From Acinetobacter celticus (GTDB lineage: Bacteria; Pseudomonadota; Gammaproteobacteria; Pseudomonadales; Moraxellaceae), in the NCBI RefSeq assembly GCF_001707755.1, contig NZ_MBDL01000008.1, positions 434,001 through 498,000 on the forward strand: 64,000 nt of DNA, written 5' to 3'. Both the position numbers and the translations under genes were made by a program. Of this stretch, positions 28,673 through 38,086 are shown one piece after another. The notes below the pieces were generated by a model. That model had not been told where the DNA came from, searched no databases, and was given only the letters and a program-made list of their open reading frames with translations. Each line of letters opens with the position of its first letter. The stretch's first letter is position 1.

Positions 28673-28733
28673 CATCTCTGATTTTAAATATACGATTTAA
28701 ATATTTCGATATGCGATTATATTAAATAAAGGT

Positions 28734-29936
28734 TTAAGCCGTCTGCCCTGATTGAATTTTTCGCAGTGCAAAAAGTACAATTGCAACAAAGATGAGCATC
28801 ACCCCTGCCATATTCAATAATGCACTCCAAAGCATAAAGTTCAAAATTAACCCACCAATCAGGCCACAAGCAAACTGTAAGCTTCCCATCAGCGCACTGG
28901 CCGTTCCTGCACGCGCTCCTTGTTTTGACATTGCCAAAGCCATAGCATTCGGCCCTGTAAAGCCAATTCCTGAAACCGTAAGAAACATTCCTAACATGAC
29001 CCAAACCAACGGTGTACTTTCAAATAGCGCTGCCATCAACAAAACAAATACGCCAAATAGCTGTATATATGCCCCTAATCTTAAACGCTGAATCACCTGA
29101 GTCTTTGTGACCAAGTGCTTATTAATCGTAGAAAACACCATAATTCCAAAAGCATTTGCACCAAAAGCATAAGCGAATTGTTGTTGGCTTAATCCATAAC
29201 TGTCCATTAAAACTGCAGCTGAAGAACTGATATAACAAAACAGTAATCCACCAGAGAAACAACCAATAATCATTGGTGCCCTAAAACTGCCATCTTTTAA
29301 AATTGCCATATACAGTTGTAATACTTGATTGAAATTCAAGTTCAAACGACGGCTAACAGGTAAGGTTTCTTTAAAAAAGAAATGCACACACAGCAGACAA
29401 ATCACACCCATAAAACTTAGACAAGCAAATACAGCATGCCAACTAAAGAAGTGTAGTATCCAAGACCCCAACATTGGTGCAATAATAGGCGCAATTCCCA
29501 TTACAATCATCATGCTAGAAAAAGCCTGCGCTGACGTTTGTATGTCTAAGCGGTCGCGAATAGCCGCCCGCGCAATCACCACACCAACACAACCACCCAG
29601 TGCTTGTAAAATACGCGCAGCAATTAAGCTCCATTCATCTTGTGCAAATAAACAGATTAAACTGGCGACAATATAAAGGCTTAAACCAAAATACAGTGGA
29701 ATTTTACGGCCAATACGGTCACTCACAGGGCCGTAAATTAATTGTCCAACTGCCAGACCTAAGAAATAGGCCGGCAGAGTATTCGAAATCATTTGCGTAC
29801 TGACATTAAAATCTTGTGCCATTTGAGGCAAAGCAGGCAAATACATATCAATAGAAAGTGGGCCTAGCGAAGTTAAAAGCGCCAATAACATAATCCATGC
29901 ACTTGAATACTGGGCCTTGCTCTGTTCGACTTTCAT
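28734..29936 (-). CDS. Bcr/CflA-family multidrug exporter
   Basis: 400 residues with twelve helices of the DHA1 drug:H+ antiporters. 'GPLSIDMYLPALPQMAQDF' is the Bcr/CflA opening; 'GQLIYGPVSDRIGRKIPLY' is motif A; 'RILQALGGCVGVVIARAAIRD' is motif B; 'APIIAPMLGSWIL' is motif C. It exports small hydrophobic compounds such as bicyclomycin or chloramphenicol-like drugs in relatives; the specificity is not determined. Divergent from the YccS-type gene, with 142 bases between. Confidence 0.9.
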   Translation of the reverse strand: MKVEQSKAQYSSAWIMLLALLTSLGPLSIDMYLPALPQMAQDFNVSTQMISNTLPAYFLGLAVGQLIYGPVSDRIGRKIPLYFGLSLYIVASLICLFAQDEWSLIAARILQALGGCVGVVIARAAIRDRLDIQTSAQAFSSMMIVMGIAPIIAPMLGSWILHFFSWHAVFACLSFMGVICLLCVHFFFKETLPVSRRLNLNFNQVLQLYMAILKDGSFRAPMIIGCFSGGLLFCYISSSAAVLMDSYGLSQQQFAYAFGANAFGIMVFSTINKHLVTKTQVIQRLRLGAYIQLFGVFVLLMAALFESTPLVWVMLGMFLTVSGIGFTGPNAMALAMSKQGARAGTASALMGSLQFACGLIGGLILNFMLWSALLNMAGVMLIFVAIVLFALRKIQSGQTA

Positions 29937-30078
29937 ATGAATATTTCATTATAAAATGAGAGGATTACAGACAAGTTTACACAGGTCATAGTATTATTTC
30001 TGCATATTCAAGGTGAATAATCACATAATTTGAAGATTGGTTTAGCAAACCTCAATTTTGAACAACAAAGGATAGAAA

Positions 30079-32253
30079 TTGAACTCTTGGCTCGTACGTC
30101 TTAAGCAAGCGACTTACAACACCACCTTCATGTATAACATTCGCATGATTATCGCTTTTTCGGGAACAGCTTTTGTCCCCTATTTTATTGGCCAACAGAT
30201 TTATACCATTCCCTTAACACTGGGTGTTGTAGCTGCAGCTTTAAGCGATATCGATGACCGTTTTTCTGTACGGCTTATGAACCTGATCTACACCTATATT
30301 GGGTTCTTTGTCACTGCCGTATCTGTCTATTTGTTGTTCCCTTACCCTATTTTATTTGCTATTGGCTTAATTGTGGCCTGTATTGGTTGGATTTTACTGG
30401 GCTCCTTAGGTCGGCGCTACGCCACCATTTCTTATGGGTGTTTAGTGGTTTCAGTTTATGCGATGTTGGGCGTACATTTATTTGATAATTGGTATATGCA
30501 AGCCAGTTTATTGGTGATTGGTGCCGCATGGTATGGAATCATTTCCACCATTAGCTTTTTACTTTTCCCTGTGCGTCAAGTACAAGACAAATTGGCACAA
30601 TGCTATTCATCATTAGGTGATTTTCTGTTTGCCAAATCAAATTTATTTGATGTCGACATGACTGCAAAAAGCTACCAACAAAGCATGATTGAATTGTCTT
30701 TAGAAAATGCCAAGCTGACTACCATCTTCAATGAAATGAAAACCGCCCTACTTACCCGTTTAAAAGGTGACCGCGGGCAAAAAGATACGCGACGTAACCT
30801 GCAATATTACTTTGTGGCGCAGGATATTCATGAACGTGCCGATTCAGCACATTTTGACTATCAAAAACTGGCCAAAATTTTTGAGCACAGTGACATTCTT
30901 TTTCGCTTCCAGCGCATTCTGTTCATTCAAGCCAAAGCCTGTAAAGACTTAAGCTCCTGTATTATGCAACGTAATGCTTATGATCACAGTAAGCGCTTTA
31001 AGCATTCTTTTGAAAATTTAAAAATATCTTTAGATAAATTACGTGCAGAACAACAATATGACCAAGTTTGGGTAAATGCGCTGTTTTCCTTGTTTCAAAA
31101 CTTAAAGGCAATTGATGCTCAATTGCGTAACGTTGAAACAGAACGCCACATCAACTTTGATAAAACCAATCATATAGAAAACCAATTAAAGGACGATGAT
31201 CTGAAAGGTTGGGACGATATTGTGATTCGCATCAAACAGCATTTAACGCCTGAATCTGTATTGTTCCGTCATGCCATTCGAGTGTCTTTAGTGCTGTTCA
31301 TTGGCTATATTTTTGTACAGATTACAAATATTCAATATGGTTATTGGATTCTACTGACCGCTTTATTTGTGAGTCAGCCAAATTTTAACGCAACGAAACG
31401 ACGCTTATATTTACGTATTGTCGGTACCTTGGTCGGTATTATTCTTGGCTATGCCATCTTGTATTTCATTCCCTCTATTGAAGGCCAACTGCTCCTACTG
31501 GTGTTCTGTGGTGTTTTATTCTTTGAATTACGCAGTAAACAATATGCACAAGCCACTGCTTTTATCACTATTTTGGCTCTCATTAACTTCAATTTAGATG
31601 GTTTAGGCTTTACTGCCGCGGTACCTCGCATGGTCGACACCATTATTGGTTGCGCCTTGGCATGGTTTGGGGTGAGTTTTATTTTCCCCGATTGGAAATT
31701 CCGTCGCCTCCCACGCACGATCAAACGCTCATTACAAGCGCAATGTAATTATTTAATAGAAGTGGTTGCACAATATAAAGATGGTCGAAACAATGGGCTG
31801 AATTATCGTGTGGTGCGTCGTGCGGCCCACAATAACGACGCAGATGTTGCATCTTTAATTTCAACTTTAGCCACGGAACCCGATTTTGACCCTGTACAAA
31901 AAACTCAAGCTTTTGAATTCTTATGCTTAAATCACACCTTTATTAGTTATATTGCAGCTTTAGGTGCACATCGGGAAAAAATTCAAGATCAAGAAATACT
32001 GATGTTGTTAGATAAAGCCGTAGAAGATATTCAAGGTGCACTTCTACGCGACGAAGTTCCTGATTTAACCGTGCAAAATATGCTCCAAACAATTCGCCAT
32101 CGTCTTTCACAAAATAATGATGAAGATCAAAAATCTTTGATTGTTTTACAACAACTTTCCTTGATGTTTAGCATCTTAGGTCAACTCAGTCGTTTAAAGC
32201 AGAATTTAAGCCACGATCACGATCAACGTGCGACAGAATTGGCTTCATTATAA
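30079..32253 (+). CDS. yccS: YccS/FUSC-family membrane protein
   Basis: 724 residues. N-terminal six-helix block (about 1-160), a cytosolic helical middle, and a second six-helix block (about 385-525), followed by a C-terminal cytosolic part. The pattern matches the YccS/YhfK group (aromatic acid exporter-like FUSC proteins, 'GVVAAALSDIDDR', 'GSLGRRYATISYGCLV', 'YGYWILLTALFVSQPNFNATKRR'). The role is unproven; relatives of this fold export aromatic acids. The start is TTG at 30079 with AAGGA 7 bases upstream; an ATG is absent nearby. Confidence 0.85.
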   Translation: MNSWLVRLKQATYNTTFMYNIRMIIAFSGTAFVPYFIGQQIYTIPLTLGVVAAALSDIDDRFSVRLMNLIYTYIGFFVTAVSVYLLFPYPILFAIGLIVACIGWILLGSLGRRYATISYGCLVVSVYAMLGVHLFDNWYMQASLLVIGAAWYGIISTISFLLFPVRQVQDKLAQCYSSLGDFLFAKSNLFDVDMTAKSYQQSMIELSLENAKLTTIFNEMKTALLTRLKGDRGQKDTRRNLQYYFVAQDIHERADSAHFDYQKLAKIFEHSDILFRFQRILFIQAKACKDLSSCIMQRNAYDHSKRFKHSFENLKISLDKLRAEQQYDQVWVNALFSLFQNLKAIDAQLRNVETERHINFDKTNHIENQLKDDDLKGWDDIVIRIKQHLTPESVLFRHAIRVSLVLFIGYIFVQITNIQYGYWILLTALFVSQPNFNATKRRLYLRIVGTLVGIILGYAILYFIPSIEGQLLLLVFCGVLFFELRSKQYAQATAFITILALINFNLDGLGFTAAVPRMVDTIIGCALAWFGVSFIFPDWKFRRLPRTIKRSLQAQCNYLIEVVAQYKDGRNNGLNYRVVRRAAHNNDADVASLISTLATEPDFDPVQKTQAFEFLCLNHTFISYIAALGAHREKIQDQEILMLLDKAVEDIQGALLRDEVPDLTVQNMLQTIRHRLSQNNDEDQKSLIVLQQLSLMFSILGQLSRLKQNLSHDHDQRATELASL

Positions 32254-32337
32254 TTCGGATGATTTTGGAACAATATACTCACTGAATTGCTATAATTAAT
32301 GCTAAACTTTTTACAGCTTGAAATTTGTTAGTTGACC

Positions 32338-32898
32338 ATGACCGTAAAAAATCTATACGCTTATACGCTACAACCAGTAGCTTATGAAGTTTCTGAAGAA
32401 GAACAACGCAATGCACAACTTGTATTGTCTCGTAGCAATTATAAAATTGGTAAAAAAGCTTGGCTAATTATGGGTGCAATTATTGCCCTTGCCGTGCTTG
32501 GAATCATTTTTATTAAAAACTATTCCACCATTTTTTGCTGGGTTGCAATTGTTGCAGTTGCCATTTACCTCCTTGTTCGTACCTTTGGTATTGAATGGTA
32601 TGTCAAACGCAAACTGAAAGAAGTGCCAGTCCAAGAAATTAAAGGCATCCGTTTAGGTGTACAACCTCACGGTATTTCTATGCAACAACAAATGGGCATG
32701 CAAACAGGTAACATGACCGTAGGTTGGAAAGACATTTATGAATGGTACAACACACCAGAATTTATTCTTGTGAACTTTAAAATTAAAGGTCAACAAGGTG
32801 CTTACATTCTGCCTAAACGTTTGGATAGTAAAAACTTTCCGTTCAGTACCATTCGTAAGCATTTGACTGAAGTTGTCGGTGCACCGAAAGCTGTTTAA
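32338..32898 (+). CDS. YcxB-like membrane protein
   Basis: 186 residues. Two close hydrophobic helices (about 43-60 and 65-85), then a soluble C-terminal domain with 'VGWKDIYEWYNTPEFILV' and 'AYILPKRL' typical of the YcxB-like domain (a PH-like or DUF fold). The function is unknown. The start at 32338 is an ATG; a TTG two codons earlier is in frame. A strong terminator follows. Confidence 0.75.
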   Translation: MTVKNLYAYTLQPVAYEVSEEEQRNAQLVLSRSNYKIGKKAWLIMGAIIALAVLGIIFIKNYSTIFCWVAIVAVAIYLLVRTFGIEWYVKRKLKEVPVQEIKGIRLGVQPHGISMQQQMGMQTGNMTVGWKDIYEWYNTPEFILVNFKIKGQQGAYILPKRLDSKNFPFSTIRKHLTEVVGAPKAV

Positions 32899-32910
32899 AT
32901 AAAATTGTAT

Positions 32911-32942
32911 AAAAAAACCTCCATCAATTTGGAGGTTTTTTT
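32911..32942 (+). terminator. Terminator of YcxB-like gene
   Basis: AAAAAAACCTCC, 8-base loop, GGAGGTTTTTTT. Confidence 0.9.
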
Positions 32943-32954
32943 ATTTTCTTAACT

Positions 32955-32982
32955 AATAATGATAATGAGAATAAATATTATC
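32955..32982 (+). promoter_or_regulatory. Putative Fur box before PepSY-flavoreductase gene
   Basis: The 19 bases from 32955 match the Fur consensus (GATAATGATAATCATTATC) at 14 positions, and GATAAT (32961-32966) faces ATTATC (32977-32982) as an outer palindrome. A TATAAT lies at 33016-33021, about 25 bases before the gene, so the box would overlap or precede the -35 region. Iron repression is inferred. Confidence 0.6.
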
Positions 32983-33058
32983 CTTAAAATCCATATTGTC
33001 TGCTAAATATGAGGTTATAATTCGCACCATTCTATCTACGCCCTAAACATTGATTGCC

Positions 33059-35689
33059 ATGTTTAAAAAAATTCTATTTCAAATCCATTGGTTTCTCGGC
33101 ATTAGCGCTGGCTTAATACTCTCAATTATGGGGGTGACTGGGGCAATCTATTCTTATGAACAACCTATTCAAAAATGGCTCAATCCTGAAAGCTATACAG
33201 TTCAAGTCGAACAAAAAAACAAATTAACCCCTGCTCAAATTTTTCAGCATTTTCAGCACACTGACCCCGCAATTAAAATCAATAGTATTACCATCAACCC
33301 AGATCCTACAGCCTCCTCCTCGATTAATATTGTGAAAGAAGGTGCACGTAAGGGTTATAACATGATGATTAATCCTTATTCTGCGGCCGTATTACCTGAA
33401 ATTAAAGGGCGCGAATTTTTCCAATTTATTCAGCAATTGCACCGCAATTTAACAGTCGGCGAAGTCGGTAAGCAGATTACTGGCGCCAGCGCCCTTATGC
33501 TGATTTACTTTGTCTTGAGCGGTCTTTATTTACGTTGGCCTAAAAAGCATTCGGTCAAACAGTGGCTATTTGTAAAACCCAAATTGAAAGGTCGTAATTT
33601 CCTGTGGGATTTACACGCAATTGTTGGTACATGGGTCATTATTTTTTATCTACTTCTCGCATTTACAGGTTTGTACTGGTCATATGATTGGTGGCGAAAT
33701 GGCATGTTTAAAGTGATGGGTGTAGAACGTCCACAACCTGAAATGCAAGCCAATACTCAAAACAAAGGTGCGGAAAATAAACAGCCTCAACCACCTGAAA
33801 TAAATCAAAATAAACCAGCAATGACAGCTCAAACTGAGCATGGTCAAAAAGGCGAAGGTCGTGGCTCTAAAGGCTTAAAACCAGAACAAGTCAGCTATGC
33901 ATTAAACCAAACATGGACAGGCTTTAACGCACAAGTGGGCCGTGAATATTCAAGCATTACATTCAATATTCCGAAAAAAGCCAATAACGAAATGGAAGTT
34001 TCATTTGTGGATAGTATTCCTCAACATGAACGTGCACGTAATAAAGCAACCTATGACTATCAAGCATCGCAAATTAAAAAGCTTGAATTATATGAAGACC
34101 AAAAGCTGAATCAAAAAATCATGAATAGTATGTTACCGGTACATCGCGGTAGCTTCTTTGGTCCTGTCTATCAGTTTGCGGCTATGTTGGCGGCCTTAAT
34201 AATGCCTTTATTCTTCATTACGGGCTGGATGCTGTATTTAAAACGTCGTAAACAAAAACGTTTAACCCAGCAAGCACGGAATAGTTTAATTGGCACCACA
34301 TTAGACCCAAATGCCAAACCTTGGCTCATTGCTTATGCGTCTCAAACGGGCGTTTCGGAACAACTGGCTTGGCGCACGGCAACAAGTTTGCAAGAAGCTC
34401 GTCAACCTGCGAGCGTTAAATCAGTCCAGCAATTGACTGCTGATGATTTAAAAAACTCCTCACAAATTTTGTTTATTGCCAGTACTTATGGAACAGGTGA
34501 ATCGCCAGATTTAGCTTCTGCTTTTGAGAAAAAATTGATGTCTCAAACGCTAGATTTAACTCATCTAAGTTATGCAGTATTGGCGTTGGGTTCACAAGAA
34601 TATCCAGATACCTTCTGTAGTTTTGGACATCGTATTGATACATGGCTACAAGCGAATGGCGCGGTTCAATTGTTCAGTACCATTGAAGTCGATAATGGCA
34701 ATGTAGCATCTATTCAGCACTGGAATAGTGCATTGGCCCAAAGTACAAAGCTCAACTTACAAGCCATGACCATCGATAAAACGTTCGATACCTGGATGTT
34801 GTCACAACGTACTTTACTCAATCCAAACAGCTTAGGGACATCTGCTTTTAATTTAGAGTTTCAGCCAACACATGAAGTCCTTTGGCAAGCGGGTGATATT
34901 GCTGAAATTCAACCTGGCAACAGTCCTACGCGCATTAACGACTTCTTAGAGCAACAAAACATTTCAGCAAATACCTTGGTGGGTTCAAGCAATAAAACTA
35001 TTGTAGAAATGCTTTGGAATCGTAATTTAACAGTTGAAATTAAGCCATTTTCCAATCTAGATCAATTACTGCAACAACTACCAGTATTGCCATCGCGTGA
35101 ATACTCTATTGCTAGCATTCCTGAACAACAAGTTTTACGTTTAGTGGTACGCCAACAGTTAGATACCCAAGGTCAATTGGGCTTAGGTTCTGGCTGGCTG
35201 ACACAACACATTGCACTGAACAGCCCAATTGCAATGCGGATTCGTACCAATGAATCGTTCCATTTGATTGATGATAACCGCCCAATCATTTGTATTGGTA
35301 ACGGAACAGGTATAGCAGGCCTCATGAGTTTGCTAAGCGCACGCATTCGTTCGGACTATACAGAAAACTGGCTGATTTTTGGCGAACGCCAACGTGAACA
35401 CGATTACTTCTTCCAAAGTACAATGGAAGCATGGCAAAGCACAGGCATGTTGAAACGCTTAGATTTAGCTTTTTCACGCGATCAAATAGAAAAAATCTAT
35501 GTGCACCACAAACTTCGTGAACAAGCTACGGAAGTGAAAAAATGGGTTGAAAATGGTGCTGTCATCTATGTTTGTGGCAGCATTAATGGCATGGCCTCTG
35601 ATGTTCACCATGCACTCATTGAAATATTAGGTGAAAGTACAGTTGATCAGTTGCAGCAAGATGGTCGTTACCGCCGTGATGTGTATTAA
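33059..35689 (+). CDS. PepSY-TM / flavodoxin / FNR-like flavoreductase fusion
   Basis: About 876 residues. The N-terminal part is a PepSY-associated membrane module ('HWFLGISAGLILSIMG', 'DLHAIVGTWVIIFYLLLAFTGLYW', 'HRGSFFGPVY') with several membrane helices and conserved His residues that may hold haem. From about residue 420 a flavodoxin domain follows ('LIAYASQTGVSEQLA', 'STYGTGESPD'), then a CysJ/P450-reductase-type FAD and NADPH domain ('REYSIASIP', 'CIGNGTGIAGLMSLL', 'YVCGSINGMA'). It should pass electrons from NADPH across the inner membrane, likely for ferric-siderophore reduction. An upstream Fur-like box supports this. The start is ATG 33059; a TTG at 33050 is also in frame. Confidence 0.85.
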   Translation: MFKKILFQIHWFLGISAGLILSIMGVTGAIYSYEQPIQKWLNPESYTVQVEQKNKLTPAQIFQHFQHTDPAIKINSITINPDPTASSSINIVKEGARKGYNMMINPYSAAVLPEIKGREFFQFIQQLHRNLTVGEVGKQITGASALMLIYFVLSGLYLRWPKKHSVKQWLFVKPKLKGRNFLWDLHAIVGTWVIIFYLLLAFTGLYWSYDWWRNGMFKVMGVERPQPEMQANTQNKGAENKQPQPPEINQNKPAMTAQTEHGQKGEGRGSKGLKPEQVSYALNQTWTGFNAQVGREYSSITFNIPKKANNEMEVSFVDSIPQHERARNKATYDYQASQIKKLELYEDQKLNQKIMNSMLPVHRGSFFGPVYQFAAMLAALIMPLFFITGWMLYLKRRKQKRLTQQARNSLIGTTLDPNAKPWLIAYASQTGVSEQLAWRTATSLQEARQPASVKSVQQLTADDLKNSSQILFIASTYGTGESPDLASAFEKKLMSQTLDLTHLSYAVLALGSQEYPDTFCSFGHRIDTWLQANGAVQLFSTIEVDNGNVASIQHWNSALAQSTKLNLQAMTIDKTFDTWMLSQRTLLNPNSLGTSAFNLEFQPTHEVLWQAGDIAEIQPGNSPTRINDFLEQQNISANTLVGSSNKTIVEMLWNRNLTVEIKPFSNLDQLLQQLPVLPSREYSIASIPEQQVLRLVVRQQLDTQGQLGLGSGWLTQHIALNSPIAMRIRTNESFHLIDDNRPIICIGNGTGIAGLMSLLSARIRSDYTENWLIFGERQREHDYFFQSTMEAWQSTGMLKRLDLAFSRDQIEKIYVHHKLREQATEVKKWVENGAVIYVCGSINGMASDVHHALIEILGESTVDQLQQDGRYRRDVY

Positions 35690-35708
35690 TTTAATTAAGC
35701 TTTAATTA

Positions 35709-35738
35709 AAAAAACCGAGCGATTTTGCTCGGTTTTTT
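35709..35738 (+). terminator. Terminator of PepSY-flavoreductase gene
   Basis: AAAAAACCGAGC, 6-base loop, GCTCGGTTTTTT. Confidence 0.9.
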
Positions 35739-35793
35739 ATTGGCTGAAAGTTGTATAAACTGCACAGCATATTAAAAGACATACAGTTGTTAA

Positions 35794-36564
35794 ATGAAAA
35801 GACTCTTTCTGTTTATCGCAGGCGCACTCTTGCTTATAGATGGCCTATGGCTTATTTCAATGGATAAAATCCATTTGGGTATTGTTCTTCCCTTACTCAT
35901 TGCTGTCATATTTATAGTGACTGCTCTATTTGATAACGCAATACACCAATATTTAGCACGACACGCCACATTCAAAAAAATATGGAAACTCTGCTGGGCA
36001 GGATTTTGGGTTTGGTTAATAAGTTTGGCAGGTTTTTTCGCCTACTTACAATATTCCATTGCTCAATCTAACCATATCCCTCCAGTCAAAGCCATTCTAG
36101 TGCTCGGCAGTGGTATTGAACATGGTCAGCCTTCAGCCACCTTAAAAACACGTCTAGATGTCGCTTCCGATATTGCCTTAAACAATCCCGAAGCTGTTCT
36201 CATCATGACTGGTGGTTTAGGCTTTAATGAGAAAGTCTCTGAAGCCGAAGTGATGAAAACATATATTGTTCAAAATTATCATGTGAATCCTGAACATATT
36301 TATTTAGAAGACCGTAGCACCAGTACTGAATTAAATATCATAAACAGTAAAGCCATTTTAAAAGATTTAAATATTCGCTTAAATCAACCGATTGCGATTG
36401 CCACCAGTGATTTTCATCTACCTAGAGCCTCGGCTATTGCCCAATATCAAGGTTATACCAATATCTATACCATCAGTGCGCCAACGCCACTTTATATCCG
36501 CTATAACTCATGGTTACGTGAATATTTTGCTTTTTTAAGCGGGTGGTTACTACGTGAATATTAA
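35794..36564 (+). CDS. YdcF/SanA-like DUF218 membrane protein
   Basis: 256 residues. Three N-terminal membrane helices (about 3-20, 28-46 and 66-88) precede a DUF218 domain: 'KAILVLGSGIEHGQPSATLKTRLD', 'AVLIMTGGLGFNEKVSEAEVM', 'IYLEDRSTSTELNI' and 'AIATSDFHLPRA'. Relatives (ElyC, SanA, YdcF) act at the cell envelope, in lipid-carrier or peptidoglycan metabolism. The exact role here is unknown. It is convergent with the DUF2750 gene, 22 bases apart, without a clear terminator. Confidence 0.83.
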   Translation: MKRLFLFIAGALLLIDGLWLISMDKIHLGIVLPLLIAVIFIVTALFDNAIHQYLARHATFKKIWKLCWAGFWVWLISLAGFFAYLQYSIAQSNHIPPVKAILVLGSGIEHGQPSATLKTRLDVASDIALNNPEAVLIMTGGLGFNEKVSEAEVMKTYIVQNYHVNPEHIYLEDRSTSTELNIINSKAILKDLNIRLNQPIAIATSDFHLPRASAIAQYQGYTNIYTISAPTPLYIRYNSWLREYFAFLSGWLLREY

Positions 36565-36586
36565 AATAAACAGCAAATAACACCAT

Positions 36587-37048
36587 CTAATGAAGGCGAA
36601 TATTCCTCGGTAAAGGAATTTCCATTTCTTTGAATATTTCTGGTTTTTGCACATAGACTTGATATAAATAATTTTTTAAATCAAGTAATAATTTTTCTGG
36701 GGCAACCAAAATATTCTGCCCCTCTGGTGTCAAATCTAAAGAGACAACCGTATTTTGTTCACGTAAAAATGGAATGACTTTTTCAATAAAATCTTTTAAA
36801 TTAATATTTTGTGTTTCATAATTTGCCCAATTATCTTTAATGAGTAATTTAGCTAAATTTTTATTTTTCCAAACCGCAAAGGCTTTTTGTCCAGTCGGTG
36901 TCGCACAAAGGGCCCAACCCTCTTGATATAATGCAATTAAACCGCCTTGAGCGACAATCATTTCAATAAATTGTTTATAAATATCTTGGGGATTATGGTG
37001 CGCTGTTTGATTTTGAGATGCTGCTTTGCGCTGATATGGATTTCGCAT
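36587..37048 (-). CDS. DUF2750-family protein
   Basis: 153 residues, soluble. The pattern 'QFIEMIVAQGGLIALYQEGWALCATPTGQKAFAVW', 'NWANYETQNINLKDFIEKVIPFL' and 'VAPEKLLLDLKNYL' matches DUF2750. The function is unknown. A poly-basic/Gln N-terminal 20 residues precede the domain. It begins about 85 bases after the last tRNA of the array, on the same strand, and may receive read-through from the tRNA promoter, since I see no terminator between. Confidence 0.7.
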   Translation of the reverse strand: MRNPYQRKAASQNQTAHHNPQDIYKQFIEMIVAQGGLIALYQEGWALCATPTGQKAFAVWKNKNLAKLLIKDNWANYETQNINLKDFIEKVIPFLREQNTVVSLDLTPEGQNILVAPEKLLLDLKNYLYQVYVQKPEIFKEMEIPLPRNIRLH

Positions 37049-37132
37049 AAATCATATACATATAGTAATTATTATAGATTTGAGATTCTATAAAATTAAA
37101 ATAGATTAGGCAAGCTTTTGAAGATAAAGGGA

Positions 37133-37208
37133 TGGTGGGCGCTGACGGGATCGAACCGCCGACATTCTGCTTGTAAGGCAGACGCTCTACCAACTGAGCT
37201 AAGCGCCC
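37133..37208 (-). tRNA. tRNA-Val (anticodon TAC), copy 1
   Basis: 76 bases including CCA. It reads GGGCGCTTAGCTCAGTTGG at the 5' end, an anticodon loop CTTACAA, and GGTTCGATCC in the T-arm. Last of eight in transcription order. Confidence 0.97.
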
Positions 37209-37303
37209 TGAGAATAAAAACAATAAAATTGTCTTTATAAAACCAGACAAACGAATGATGTCTTGGCTGTTTACCCTCTTAAGTCTCAGGAACTTAAGAG
37301 AAA

Positions 37304-37380
37304 TGGCGCAGCGGACGGGACTCGAACCCGCGACCCTCGGCGTGACAGGCCGATATTCTAACCAACTGAACTACCGCTGC
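37304..37380 (-). tRNA. tRNA-Asp (anticodon GTC), copy 1
   Basis: 77 bases including CCA. It reads GCAGCGGTAGTTCAGTTGG at the 5' end, an anticodon region CCTGTCACG, and GGTTCGAGTCC in the T-arm. Confidence 0.97.
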
Positions 37381-37425
37381 ATCACAATGTGTCTTTTAAA
37401 CACAACCAATATCTTAGCAGATATA

Positions 37426-37501
37426 TGGTGGGCGCTGACGGGATCGAACCGCCGACATTCTGCTTGTAAGGCAGACGCTCTACCAACTGAGCTAAGCGCC
37501 C
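37426..37501 (-). tRNA. tRNA-Val (TAC), copy 2
   Basis: Identical by eye to copy 1 over all 76 bases. Confidence 0.97.
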
Positions 37502-37532
37502 TTAAAGGGTTGTTACATTTGTTTTTTTGGGA

Positions 37533-37609
37533 TGGCGCAGCGGACGGGACTCGAACCCGCGACCCTCGGCGTGACAGGCCGATATTCTAACCAACTGAAC
37601 TACCGCTGC
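37533..37609 (-). tRNA. tRNA-Asp (GTC), copy 2
   Basis: Identical by eye to Asp copy 1 over 77 bases; the spacer to the next Val is only 14 bases. Confidence 0.97.
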
Positions 37610-37623
37610 ATCACAAAAAAATA

Positions 37624-37699
37624 TGGTGGGCGCTGACGGGATCGAACCGCCGACATTCTGCTTGTAAGGCAGACGCTCTACCAACTGAGCTAAGCGCCC
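37624..37699 (-). tRNA. tRNA-Val (TAC), copy 3
   Basis: Identical by eye to the other Val copies. Confidence 0.97.
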
Positions 37700-37719
37700 T
37701 CAAAAGGTTACGATGTAAA

Positions 37720-37796
37720 TGGCGCAGCGGACGGGACTCGAACCCGCGACCCTCGGCGTGACAGGCCGATATTCTAACCAACTGAACTACCGCTGC
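37720..37796 (-). tRNA. tRNA-Asp (GTC), copy 3
   Basis: Identical by eye to the other Asp copies; it lies next to Asp copy 4, the one place where the alternation breaks. Confidence 0.97.
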
Positions 37797-37844
37797 ATTT
37801 ACACAATATCGCTATTGCGGCAAACGAATATTAAGATTTTAAAG

Positions 37845-37921
37845 TGGCGCAGCGGACGGGACTCGAACCCGCGACCCTCGGCGTGACAGGCCGATATTCT
37901 AACCAACTGAACTACCGCTGC
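37845..37921 (-). tRNA. tRNA-Asp (GTC), copy 4
   Basis: Identical by eye to the other Asp copies. Confidence 0.97.
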
Positions 37922-37950
37922 ACTTTTAACATCTTAACGTTGAAAAAGCT

Positions 37951-38026
37951 TGGTGGGCGCTGACGGGATCGAACCGCCGACATTCTGCTTGTAAGGCAGA
38001 CGCTCTACCAACTGAGCTAAGCGCCC
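37951..38026 (-). tRNA. tRNA-Val (TAC), copy 4, first in transcription order
   Basis: Identical by eye to the other Val copies; 33 bases downstream of the consensus promoter's -10 box. Confidence 0.97.
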
Positions 38027-38058
38027 TTTCTAAACGTCTTCATCGTTTGATGAGGTGC

Positions 38059-38086
38059 ATTATAGAGAATCCACACTAAGTGTCAA
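38059..38086 (-). promoter_or_regulatory. Consensus sigma-70 promoter of the tRNA operon
   Basis: On the minus strand TTGACA (38081-38086) and TATAAT (38059-38064) are both perfect, with a 16-base spacer; a GC-rich GCACC follows the -10 box, as in stringently controlled stable-RNA promoters. Confidence 0.88.

Noticed and set aside
37133..38026. Repeated tRNA sequences as a possible CRISPR-like or transposon repeat array
   Set aside because: All repeat units fold as complete tRNA-Val or tRNA-Asp with CCA ends.
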